Shown here piece by piece: positions 1 to 5,494 of a stretch of DNA of 6,121 nucleotides. The notes under the pieces were generated by a model. That model did no database searches. It was not told the DNA's origin and saw only the letters and a program-made list of their open reading frames with translations. Within the stretch, counting starts at the first letter, position 1. Every line of letters starts with the position of its first letter. Made by a program: the position numbers and the translations under genes. Origin of the DNA: Candidatus Brocadia sp. (GTDB lineage: Bacteria; Planctomycetota; Brocadiia; Brocadiales; Brocadiaceae); the NCBI GenBank assembly GCA_030837935.1, contig JAUQXU010000235.1, forward strand, positions 1 through 6,121, given 5' to 3'.

Positions 1-1
1 A

Positions 2-292
2 ACAATTCAAACGACCTTGGAAATGTACCGTCAGAATTTCACCATTCGTGAAATTGCACAAAAGAGGGGACTTGCAGTATCCACCATCGTCTCTCATCTG
101 GAAAGGCTTATTCTGGATGGCGCAGACATTTCCGTAGATCGTATTGTTGACGCTAAAAAACAACAGCACATTAAACAGGTATTCAAAGAAATAGGTACGG
201 ATGCGCTAAGTCCGGTAAAGGAAAAACTGGGCGAGGATTATTCCTACGAGGAGATAAGACTCGTCAGGGCAAAGATGCTGGTAGAAAGGTAA
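2..292 (+). CDS. C-terminal end of a RecQ-like helicase (helix-turn-helix domain), 5' part outside window
   Basis: The frame is open from the first bases with no stop before it, so the gene begins upstream; 96 residues are visible. The visible part reads as a helix-turn-helix: a Thr-rich lead-in (TIQTTLEMYRQ), then FTIREIAQKRGLAVSTIVSHL, then a charged helical tail with a second pattern, YSYEEIRLVRAKM. This 'IA..RGL..STI..HL' pattern is typical of the domain found at the C terminus of many RecQ-family DNA helicases (HTH_40 type) and of YpbB-like proteins. RecQ enzymes unwind DNA 3' to 5' during recombination and repair; the C-terminal domain probably helps bind DNA. The helicase core is not in the window, so the RecQ call rests only on the tail. 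An unrelated HTH protein is possible. No clear terminator follows the stop codon. Confidence 0.6.
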   Translation, partial: TIQTTLEMYRQNFTIREIAQKRGLAVSTIVSHLERLILDGADISVDRIVDAKKQQHIKQVFKEIGTDALSPVKEKLGEDYSYEEIRLVRAKMLVER

Positions 293-433
293 GAAGGAAA
301 GGTAAATATACTGCATAGACAAAGGGTAATTGTTTAACAGGCTTTCTGAGAATATGATCAATAAATAAGAACAAAAGATAAAGGAAATTGTGGGTAAATT
401 AAAATAAGATCATAAACAAATCAGGAAAAGTTT

Positions 434-458
434 CAGTGCGGTAACAAAGACCTCACTG
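434..458 (+). other. Imperfect stem-loop in the spacer after the RecQ-like gene
   Basis: Arms CAGTGCGG (434-441) and CCTCACTG (451-458) pair at seven of eight positions around a nine-base loop. No T-run follows, so it does not look like a standard intrinsic terminator. It may be an RNA-end structure or chance. Confidence 0.25.
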
Positions 459-525
459 CAGATAAGCGAACAAAGGAAAACACAAAGAAGATTTAAGAAA
501 GAGACCGATTAGATTTTATATTCTA

Positions 526-543
526 TTTTCAAGGTCTGACCCT
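526..543 (-). repeat. Dispersed repeat motif, copy 1 (AGGGTCAGACCTTGAAAA on minus)
   Basis: On the minus strand this reads AGGGTCAGACCTTGAAAA, matching the core GGGTCAnACCTTGA seen again at 1996, 2098 and, with one base missing, near 5495. Inverted arms GATTAG (507-512) and CTAATC (542-547) surround it. Motifs of this form are common in intergenic repeats mobilised by REP-associated/IS200-like tyrosine transposases; that link here is inference. Confidence 0.45.
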
Positions 544-649
544 AATCCATTCTTTATTGGCCTTATTGGTAATCTAAGAAAAAATGATTGCATATTGTTT
601 CCTTGTGAAAAATATAAAATTATGGTATATGAACCAATGGTATCCGGTT

Positions 650-678
650 TTAACAGACTAAAGTTTTATCATAATGAT
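650..678 (+). promoter_or_regulatory. Candidate sigma70-type promoter for the membrane-protein gene
   Basis: TTAACA (650-655, five of six to the -35 consensus) is followed after 17 bases by AATGAT (673-678, four of six to the -10). Transcription would start near 685, giving a leader of about 50 bases before the ATG at 738. The -10 lies inside the palindrome at 663-683. In such AT-rich DNA, chance matches are frequent. Confidence 0.3.
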
Positions 679-683
679 AAAAC
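663..683. promoter_or_regulatory. Perfect 21-bp palindrome, possible Fur/PerR-family operator
   Basis: Ten-base arms GTTTTATCAT and ATGATAAAAC flank a single central A with no mismatch. The inner part, TTATCAT-A-ATGATAA, has the 7-1-7 layout of Fur-superfamily boxes and differs from the PerR consensus TTATAATnATTATAA at one base per half-site. It covers the best -10 candidate for the downstream gene, as expected for a repressor site. No T-run follows, so a terminator is unlikely. The identity of the regulator is inference. Confidence 0.45.
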
Positions 684-737
684 GACATCTGGTTTATTTC
701 CTGTTTTTAAAGCATTTTAAGAAAGGAGAGTATATTT

Positions 738-1961
738 ATGAATCCGGTAATTCTTGCAGATTTTTCGGCACGATTCATTGAGTGGATGAACAGCATTGGT
801 GTTGATGAAAAATACACGAGCTGGGTTGGAGCTCTCGGCCCTGCCGGTAAATATATCGGAGCTTTAATAATATTCTTTGTCGGAAAGTTCATCAGCAAAT
901 GTCTTGGTAGAGCCGCAACCAAAGGTATGAAAAGGTCTGGCATTGAAAAAAAACTAGGACAAACGGCTGGGGGCGCAGGTACAACCATTTCTACCCTGGT
1001 AGGTACCCTGGTTTATAGCGTCATACTCCTGTTTGTACTCATCATTGCACTTGATTTTGCAGGTTTAAGCCGTATAACGGATCCATTGAACCATTTGTTC
1101 GGTAAATTTATTGGTATTTTACCCGGATTAGTTAGTGCGGCTGTCATTTTTTTTATCGGATATTTCCTTGCCAAAATAATACGTTCAATCCTGCTAAATA
1201 CTCTATCAGCCATTAAAGTAGATGAACGGCTCGGCATGGTTAGTGGCAAGGCCCCCATAGCCAACGGGCTTTCCACGGCAGTATTTTCACTGATCATACT
1301 CTGGGTTATTCCCACAGCGCTTGACGTCCTTGGTGTGAAAGCCATTGCAGAACCAATTCGGGGAATAGTCGATTCGGTAGTAGGTTCCATTCAATATATT
1401 ATTCTGGCTACAGCCATTGCTGGTGTGGGGATTTTTGTGGCAAGCCTGGGCCGCCGCATTGTCACTAATTTGCTTGCAGGCATCGGAGCTGATAATTATC
1501 CGGCACGCATAGGCCTTAATATTCCCACAGAAGGAAACCGCTCTGTTTCTTCCATTGCAGGACTTATCACCTTTGTGAGTATCCTAATTATGGCTGGTAC
1601 TGCGGCACTTAAAGAATTGAAAATTGATATCTTGGTAAGCGCATCAGAGAATCTTTTCTCCGGTTATTTCAACGTCCTTCTCGCTTTGCTTATTTTTGGT
1701 GCTGGTTTGATAATAGCACGCTTTGCACACAAATCACTTGTGGACAAAAATGTTCTTTTTGCCCAGGTAGCGCGGGTCGGTATAGTAGTCGTAACTTCTG
1801 TCACCGCATTAAAACGTTCCGGAATTGCACCGGATATAACCAGTGCACCATACCAGGCGTTAATTATTGCTATAGCTGTGGCTTTGGGTATCGGTGGAGC
1901 AATTGCTTTGGGACTAGGGAGTAAGGAGTATATCGCTCGCTGGTTGGAAAAACGAGGTTAA
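738..1961 (+). CDS. Multi-pass membrane protein with TM-helix repeats, CmpX-like / mechanosensitive-channel related
   Basis: This 407-residue protein is strongly hydrophobic and almost certainly sits in the cytoplasmic membrane. Likely membrane segments lie near residues 38-58, 84-106, 125-148, 178-200, 215-237, 270-290, 307-329, 340-358 and 370-394. A recurring pattern of a glycine-rich hydrophobic helix followed by a basic amphipathic stretch (for example IIFFVGKFISKCLGR near 44-58 and FFIGYFLAKIIRSIL near 138-152) is characteristic of the 'conserved TM helix' repeat of CmpX-like proteins grouped with MscS channels. The end, ALGLGSKEYIARWLEK, matches the usual family ending, so it looks complete. 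The soluble MscS beta domain is absent, so channel activity is only presumed; a role in osmotic or envelope stress is inferred from the family. The ATG has a good ribosome-binding site (AAAGGAG, 722-728, nine bases upstream). The palindrome at 663-683 suggests repression of its promoter. It stands alone on its strand. Confidence 0.8.
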   Translation: MNPVILADFSARFIEWMNSIGVDEKYTSWVGALGPAGKYIGALIIFFVGKFISKCLGRAATKGMKRSGIEKKLGQTAGGAGTTISTLVGTLVYSVILLFVLIIALDFAGLSRITDPLNHLFGKFIGILPGLVSAAVIFFIGYFLAKIIRSILLNTLSAIKVDERLGMVSGKAPIANGLSTAVFSLIILWVIPTALDVLGVKAIAEPIRGIVDSVVGSIQYIILATAIAGVGIFVASLGRRIVTNLLAGIGADNYPARIGLNIPTEGNRSVSSIAGLITFVSILIMAGTAALKELKIDILVSASENLFSGYFNVLLALLIFGAGLIIARFAHKSLVDKNVLFAQVARVGIVVVTSVTALKRSGIAPDITSAPYQALIIAIAVALGIGGAIALGLGSKEYIARWLEKRG

Positions 1962-1995
1962 TTAAATAAAATCGTAACAATTTAGGGGAGGGATT

Positions 1996-2017
1996 GGGGA
2001 TCAAACCTTGATTAGTG
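1996..2017 (+). repeat. Dispersed repeat motif, copy 2
   Basis: GGGGATCAAACCTTGATT matches the core GGGTCAnACCTTGATT with one inserted A. It sits directly before the intron-like fragment and is in the same orientation as the copy at 2098, so the two bracket the fragment as imperfect direct repeats. Confidence 0.4.
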
Positions 2018-2097
2018 GCGTGCCCAGGGAAGGGTACTGCCTTCTAACGGGTGAAAGTCTCGTCGTGGTAAAAGTCGGAGCCATGAAGGGAGGATTC
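2018..2097 (+). mobile_element. Probable 5' remnant of a group II intron
   Basis: The stretch begins near GTGCCCAGGG (2020), resembling the GUGYG-type 5' end of bacterial group II introns. It continues with stem GAAGG/CCTTC (2029-2033 with 2040-2044) and then TAACGGGTGAAAGTC, a sequence often seen in domain I. There ACGGG (2047-2051) pairs with CTCGT (2059-2063, one G-T wobble) around loop TGAAAGT. It ends with GTCGGAGCCATGAAGGGAGG. Only about 80 bases remain; the rest of domain I, the reverse transcriptase gene and the conserved domain V hairpin are absent, so it cannot splice. The identification is from remembered family patterns. Confidence 0.5.
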
Positions 2098-2150
2098 GGG
2101 TCACACCTTGATTTGTGATTATTGTAAAACACCAATCAAGGACGACTCCC
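2098..2150 (+). repeat. Dispersed repeat motif copy 3 with inverted partner (stem-loop)
   Basis: GGGTCACACCTTGATTTGTG (2098-2117) is the clearest copy of the dispersed motif. Its CCTTGATT (2106-2113) pairs perfectly with AATCAAGG (2134-2141) across a 20-base loop, and the outer GGG/CCC ends also match after an interior mismatch. The right arm, read on the minus strand, is GGGAGTCGTCCTTGATT, itself a variant of the motif. The unit thus resembles a small REP or MITE-like palindromic element. It lies just beyond the truncated end of the PIN-toxin remnant. Confidence 0.45.
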
Positions 2151-2201
2151 ATAATCCAATCAGCGCTTTAATTATCTGCGGTCTGTATGGGCTTCTAAAT
2201 C

Positions 2202-2309
2202 CTATAGAATAATTACCTCCTCCTGTAAAATCTTAAAGCAGAAATTATCGTTGATCAGATATCGAACAAGCAAATTGGTATCTATAACAACCTGTTTACT
2301 GCCTTCCAC
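2202..2309 (-). pseudogene. Truncated PIN-domain (VapC-like) toxin remnant
   Basis: From a GTG at 2309, 35 residues can be read before a TAG stop. The stretch VVIDTNLLVRYLIND (residues 7-21) is the classic first strand and helix of a PIN-domain ribonuclease, with the first metal-binding Asp at residue 10. An AAGGAG-type ribosome-binding site lies about ten bases upstream; an ATG at 2333 in the same frame is an alternative start. Intact PIN toxins have roughly 130-150 residues and three or four acidic active-site residues. Here only the first remains, so the product cannot be an active nuclease. Frame disruption continues past the stop (more stops follow) and the repeat unit at 2098-2150 lies just downstream, suggesting a deletion associated with that element. 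Its start overlaps the end of the antitoxin-like frame. Confidence 0.6.
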
Positions 2310-2448
2310 CCTGAACAACTCTCCTTCCCACATGCTTTTTAGTTTTTTTTCTTATCTCGTCGCAGTTTTCTTCCGTATGTATATTTTTTAACAAACCTTT
2401 AAAATCACGAAGGGTTCTGGCTGGCTTGATTACAATTTTATTAGTCAA
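2296..2448 (-). CDS. Small antitoxin-like reading frame upstream of the PIN-toxin remnant
   Basis: A 50-residue frame can be read from TTG at 2448. It begins TNKIVIKPARTLRDFKG and ends with a basic tail, KKTKKHVGRRVVQ. It overlaps the start of the PIN-toxin remnant by 14 bases on the same strand, the usual arrangement of an antitoxin before its VapC-like toxin. The short Ile/Val-rich start followed by a charged helix suits a small antitoxin, but I do not recognise a precise family. The start is uncertain: TTG has no clear ribosome-binding site and a stop lies in frame three codons upstream (TAA AAT TCC TTG), so the original start may be lost. Whether it is still expressed is unknown. With its toxin broken it is probably a relic. 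Confidence 0.4.
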   Translation of the reverse strand: MTNKIVIKPARTLRDFKGLLKNIHTEENCDEIRKKTKKHVGRRVVQGGRQ

Positions 2449-2507
2449 GGAATTTTATTGGGGCAACCGCACGAGTCACAAAGAACATTTGGGTCATGAG
2501 CAATATC

Positions 2508-2545
2508 GGGGTCGCCTTGATTTGTAATGATTGGAATCAAAAGGC
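2508..2545 (+). repeat. Dispersed repeat motif copy 4 with hairpin
   Basis: GGGGTCGCCTTGATTTGTAATGATTG (2508-2533) is a shorter variant of the 2098 copy, missing ACA within the core but sharing CCTTGATTTGT. GCCTTGATT (2514-2522) can pair with AATCAAAAGGC (2535-2545) with two bulged bases. Like the unit at 2098-2150, it is a motif copy followed by an inverted partner. Confidence 0.4.
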
Positions 2546-2591
2546 AAATCACACATTCGTGGGATTACCCATCCGGTCATAGGCTTTCTTT

Positions 2592-2621
2592 GGAATTATC
2601 TTATGCGAGTAATTCCCTCGC
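2592..2621. repeat. Two interleaved perfect inverted repeats
   Basis: GGAATTA (2592-2598) is complementary to TAATTCC (2610-2616), and GCGAG (2605-2609) is complementary to CTCGC (2617-2621). The arms interleave without spacing, so only one hairpin can form at a time. This lies 39 bases beyond the mqnD stop codon in its direction of transcription. No T-run follows on the minus strand, so it is not a standard terminator. Confidence 0.35.
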
Positions 2622-2659
2622 CCCCGGCAAGTATCTGCCCCAGAAAATTATTCAGCCGA

Positions 2660-3487
2660 TCAAAGGAAAATGTTCTCGTGGGTGTCATTGATTAATTTGT
2701 TCCTTCTTGCCCATTCAAAAAGTGTATTCACTGCTTTCCTTCCAACTTCACCCAAATCAACACTATAGTTATTAACATATAATTGAATGTGCTGATTCCG
2801 AACGGTTTCATCCATTTCCTGGGCATAGCGCTTGACAAACTCTCCGGAAGACGTGGGATTGGCACATGCATATTCAACACTTTTTCTTAAGAGACGATTA
2901 ACTTTTCGTGCGATTTCAGAAGGGATGTTTCTTTTCATTGCAATCCCACCCAAAGGGATGGGAAGCCCTGTTTGTGATTCCCAGTATTCCCCTAAATCCA
3001 TGATTTTAATCAGCCCCTTATCCTGATAGGTAAATCGATTCTCATGGATAATTACGCCGGCATCCACTTTGTCTTGTATGATTGCATTTTCTATGTCAGA
3101 GAAAAGCATTTCCACTTTATTTGTTGCCCTGGGAAACGCCAGACTTAGCAAAAAATTCGCAGTGGTATATTTCCCTGGGATTGCAATGGTAAGGCGTTCA
3201 TGTATCGGTTCTTGATTTCCAGGCTTTGATATTAATAACGGCCCACAATTATTACCCAGGGCGCTGCCTGCATGTAATAAAACATAATCTTTAATCAAAA
3301 GGGCATAAGCATAATAGCTGAGTTTTGTGATGTCTAATGCATGTTGAAAGGCGAGTTTATTCAATTTCTCCACATCAGTAATGACTAATTCAAACGACAT
3401 TCCTTCCATATCGATTTTATTATTCACCATCGCATCAAAGATAAAGGTGTCGTTAGGACATGGAGAAATACCGAGGGTTAGCTTCAT
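2660..3487 (-). CDS. mqnD: 1,4-dihydroxy-6-naphthoate synthase (menaquinone, futalosine pathway)
   Basis: MqnD converts cyclic dehypoxanthinyl futalosine to 1,4-dihydroxy-6-naphthoate, the ring precursor of menaquinone, in the cytoplasm. The 275-residue length is normal for the family, which has a periplasmic-binding-protein-like fold of two lobes. Diagnostic motifs are all present: SPCPNDTFIFDA (8-19), DITKLSYYAY (52-61), GSALGNNCGPLL (74-85), PGKYTTA (104-110), GVIIHENRFTY (144-154) with the likely catalytic His148, and GLPIPLGGIA (174-183). The ATG at 3487 begins the typical MKLTLGISPCPND start, although only a weak ribosome-binding site (AAAAGGTAA, about ten bases upstream) precedes it. 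It follows mqnB after 45 bases on the same strand and is probably the last gene of a three-gene operon. MqnA, MqnC and MqnE are not in this window. Confidence 0.95.
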   Translation of the reverse strand: MKLTLGISPCPNDTFIFDAMVNNKIDMEGMSFELVITDVEKLNKLAFQHALDITKLSYYAYALLIKDYVLLHAGSALGNNCGPLLISKPGNQEPIHERLTIAIPGKYTTANFLLSLAFPRATNKVEMLFSDIENAIIQDKVDAGVIIHENRFTYQDKGLIKIMDLGEYWESQTGLPIPLGGIAMKRNIPSEIARKVNRLLRKSVEYACANPTSSGEFVKRYAQEMDETVRNQHIQLYVNNYSVDLGEVGRKAVNTLFEWARRNKLINDTHENIFL

Positions 3488-3532
3488 AAATTATAGCATT
3501 ACCTTTTGCAAGGAGAGAAAGAAATGTGGCAT

Positions 3533-4234
3533 TCAGACGCTGATGTGCTGTGTTACATGATGAATAATTTTCAGCGCACGTCTGTTTAAATTTTTAATAG
3601 CTAAAGGGATGTTCCATGTGTCTTTATTTCTGTCTTCTATATAATTTGAAATAGCCCGGATTTGAAGACAGGGAACATTTTCCATCAAACAACTATAGAA
3701 AAATGCCGCTCCTTCCATGCTTTCTATGTCAGGATGATATTTTTGAATAACGTTATCGATACTGTGCTGATAGCCGTGAACTTTATTAACGCTAATACCT
3801 TTTACCTTTTTTAAATCAGATACCCCGTAAGCCACATCATCGGTTTTATGTATTAATTTACCAGCGTTGTAAGGGAATTGGTCGGGATTTAACAATTGCA
3901 ATTCTATAACATCCAGAAAATTTTCTCCATCTTCAGCGCCTAAATCTGCAACGCGTTCTTCCACTACATGCACTACCTCGCCAATTGAAATATTTTTACT
4001 GAAACTGCCGGCAATTCCAAAATTTAATGCCACGTCATAGGTATTGCTTGCCAAAGCCTTTCCCATGAAATGTGCCGTATGCATCAATCCTACTCCGGTA
4101 ATTACTATATCAAAACTTGTTTGGTGATATTGAATCGTTCTTTGTGAAAATTCTTCATTGTCTTCATGTCCGGTTATTGATGATACGAGGGATTTTATTT
4201 CGGGGTATGTTGCTGCTACAATAAGTATGTTCAT
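3533..4234 (-). CDS. mqnB: Futalosine hydrolase (menaquinone, futalosine pathway)
   Basis: MqnB removes the purine base (hypoxanthine from futalosine, or the equivalent after aminofutalosine) to give dehypoxanthinyl futalosine, the substrate of MqnC; MqnD acts one step later. The 233-residue protein has the nucleoside phosphorylase/MTAN fold. The N-terminal strand is MNILIVAATYPEI, with VITGVGLMHTA (44-54), NFGIAGSF (71-78, the GxAG motif), IESMEGAAFFYSC (170-182, where Met173-Glu174 should hold the ribose) and RAISNYIEDRNKDTW (193-207, active-site loop). Those last motifs separate futalosine hydrolase from generic MTA/SAH nucleosidase, and the neighbour mqnD confirms the pathway. The start ATG has ribosome-binding site AAGGATG overlapping the stop codon of the upstream propeller gene, only 11 bases away, which suggests translational coupling. 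Confidence 0.92.
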   Translation of the reverse strand: MNILIVAATYPEIKSLVSSITGHEDNEEFSQRTIQYHQTSFDIVITGVGLMHTAHFMGKALASNTYDVALNFGIAGSFSKNISIGEVVHVVEERVADLGAEDGENFLDVIELQLLNPDQFPYNAGKLIHKTDDVAYGVSDLKKVKGISVNKVHGYQHSIDNVIQKYHPDIESMEGAAFFYSCLMENVPCLQIRAISNYIEDRNKDTWNIPLAIKNLNRRALKIIHHVTQHISV

Positions 4235-4245
4235 AAAATCATCCT

Positions 4246-5352
4246 TTAATCCCCGTTGTTTACAATCAATGGTACGCTGATGGACTTCTGACTTGCCACG
4301 TCCCAGAGAATAATGGAGCCATCTTCGCTGCCCGAGGCTAACAATCTGCCGTCCGGGCTAAAAGCAATGCCCTCCACCGACTCCGTATGACCACTTAAGG
4401 GTTCACCGATTGGTTTTCTGTCTTGTATATTCCACAAGATAACGGTCTTGTCCATGCTGCATGAGGCCAGCGTCTTGCCATCCGGACAAAACACAACGCT
4501 CTCTACTGCACCTTTATGGCTTGTTAAGGGTTTACCAATTGGCTTTCTTCCTGCCGCATCCCACAAGATGATCGTTCCGTCATCACTGCCTGATGCTATC
4601 ACCTTACCATCCGGGCTAAAGGCAACGCTCTCCACCCACATTTTATGGCCTGTTAGCGGCTCACCAATTTGTTTCATGTTCTCAATATCCCACAAAATAA
4701 CATTTCCATCTACACCACACGAAGCTAACATCTTGCCGTTCGGACTAAAAGCCACTCCCTCCACTGGTTCGTTGTGCCCATAGAGAGGTGAACCAATCGG
4801 TTTCATGCTCGCCACGTCCCATAAAATGATGCGCCCATCTGCACCGCATGAGGCCAATGTTCTGCCATCCGGGCTAAAAGAGACACCTTCCACCCACCCA
4901 TCGTGTCCATTCACAGGTTCACCCTTAGTCTTCAGATTCGCTATATCCCACAAGACAACAGTACCATCCGCACCGCCTGATGCCAGTATTTTCCCATCCG
5001 GACTGAATACGACACTCCACACTACCCCATGGTGACCAATAAGAGGTTCACCAAGCGTTTTCATGCTCGTCAAATCCCATAGTACAATACCGTGATCATT
5101 ACCCGAAGCCAGTATCCTGGCATCGGGACTGAAGGCAACGCTGTTTACTGCCTTTTCGTGACAGGACCAGGGTTCATCAATAAGTTCTTTCTCAGTCTGC
5201 GTTGTATCATGTGGAGTTATGTTCCATTCATTTGATGCAGCAGCAGCACATTTGCTGATAATTAAACCAAGACAGATCAATGCTGCTCTAACAAGCATAG
5301 GAACCAAACGCCTTGCACCAGCATCATCATTTTGCACTTTCCACTGCATCAT
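4246..5352 (-). CDS. Exported WD40 protein, single seven-bladed beta-propeller
   Basis: The 368-residue protein begins with a probable Sec signal peptide: Arg14-Arg15, a hydrophobic core LVPMLVRAALICLGLII (16-32) and a small-residue site near Ala36-Ala39, giving cleavage around residue 39. A short linker leads to seven WD repeats starting near residues 65, 107, 150, 193, 236, 279 and 322. Each is about 43 residues with the pattern H...V..V.FSPDG..LAS...DG...LWD. Seven blades make one closed propeller and nothing else is attached, so it is probably a protein-binding scaffold in the periplasm or another non-cytoplasmic compartment. Two ATGs are adjacent at the start, with AAGGAG eight bases before the first. 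It leads the apparent operon with mqnB and mqnD. The partner is unknown, and a role in menaquinone synthesis is not established. Free cysteines occur at matching 'LASC' positions in blades 3, 4 and 6. Confidence 0.85.
   Translation of the reverse strand: MMQWKVQNDDAGARRLVPMLVRAALICLGLIISKCAAAASNEWNITPHDTTQTEKELIDEPWSCHEKAVNSVAFSPDARILASGNDHGIVLWDLTSMKTLGEPLIGHHGVVWSVVFSPDGKILASGGADGTVVLWDIANLKTKGEPVNGHDGWVEGVSFSPDGRTLASCGADGRIILWDVASMKPIGSPLYGHNEPVEGVAFSPNGKMLASCGVDGNVILWDIENMKQIGEPLTGHKMWVESVAFSPDGKVIASGSDDGTIILWDAAGRKPIGKPLTSHKGAVESVVFCPDGKTLASCSMDKTVILWNIQDRKPIGEPLSGHTESVEGIAFSPDGRLLASGSEDGSIILWDVASQKSISVPLIVNNGD
4259..5160 (-). repeat. Seven tandem WD-repeat coding units, about 129 bp each
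   Basis: Within the propeller gene the coding sequence repeats with a period of about 129 bases (43 codons; the first blade is 42). Blades share near-constant stretches encoding FSPDGK, LAS, DG, ILWD and GEPL.GH, visible on the plus strand as recurring CCATCCGG and ATCCCA-type blocks. This is internal duplication of a coding unit, not an intergenic array. Confidence 0.8.
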
Positions 5353-5369
5353 ATCTTCTCCTTCTCTTG

Positions 5370-5398
5370 TTCATATAAAGTATTAGGAAGCCTATCAA
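5370..5398 (-). promoter_or_regulatory. Candidate promoter for the propeller-mqnB-mqnD operon
   Basis: On the minus strand TTGATA (5398-5393, five of six) precedes TATGAA (5375-5370, four of six) by 17 bases, giving a very short leader with the ribosome-binding site just downstream. The -35 lies within the near-palindrome 5390-5404, a possible operator. An alternative promoter is TTTACG (5441-5436) with TATGGT (5418-5413), also 17 apart. Confidence 0.35.
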
Positions 5399-5494
5399 AC
5401 AGGCAGCATGATACCATAATCGATTTTATTCACGACGTAAAGACCTTACCATGTTACGTGTATTACTTTAGCATGCCCCGCTTTATTTGTCAAT

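Larger units (their letters stand above)
293..737. other. AT-rich intergenic region, no gene seen
   Basis: I see no convincing coding frame in these 445 bases. It holds an imperfect hairpin at 434-458 (CAGTGCGG and CCTCACTG arms, seven of eight pairs, nine-base loop) without a T-run. It also holds one dispersed-repeat motif near 526-543, enclosed by GATTAG (507-512) and CTAATC (542-547) arms, and the candidate promoter and palindrome described separately. The first 200 bases are purine-rich on the plus strand and carry nothing I recognise. Confidence 0.6.
1962..2659. other. Repeat-rich, decayed intergenic region with mobile-element and toxin-antitoxin remnants
   Basis: No intact gene of normal size lies in these roughly 700 bases between two genes that converge on it. 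Reading left to right it holds a repeat-motif copy, an intron-like RNA fragment, another motif copy with an inverted partner, a truncated minus-strand PIN-toxin and antitoxin pair, a further motif copy with a hairpin, and two overlapping inverted repeats near the mqnD end. No strong intrinsic terminator for either flanking gene is apparent. The mixture suggests repeated insertion and deletion. Confidence 0.6.

Noticed and set aside
663..683. Intrinsic terminator for the upstream gene
   Set aside because: The palindrome has a one-base centre, is AT-rich, lacks a following T-run, and lies about 370 bases past the upstream stop codon.
707..1390. Open frames on the minus strand opposite the membrane-protein gene
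   Set aside because: They lie antisense to a well-supported membrane protein, have no ribosome-binding sites, and encode compositions expected from reading its hydrophobic codons backwards.
2592..2621. H-type pseudoknot
   Set aside because: The interleaved arms have no linker to cross the 7-bp first helix, so a pseudoknot with both stems fully formed is not sterically possible; alternative hairpins fit better.
2832..3026. Plus-strand open frame opposite mqnD
   Set aside because: mqnD is unambiguous on the other strand; this frame has no start signal and no recognisable domain.
4448..5035. Plus-strand open frames opposite the WD40 gene
   Set aside because: They repeat with the same 129-base period as the WD repeats and are clearly antisense shadows of the propeller.
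4259..5160. CRISPR-like or satellite array
   Set aside because: The 129-base periodicity is explained fully by in-frame WD repeats, with variation by codon rather than unique spacers.
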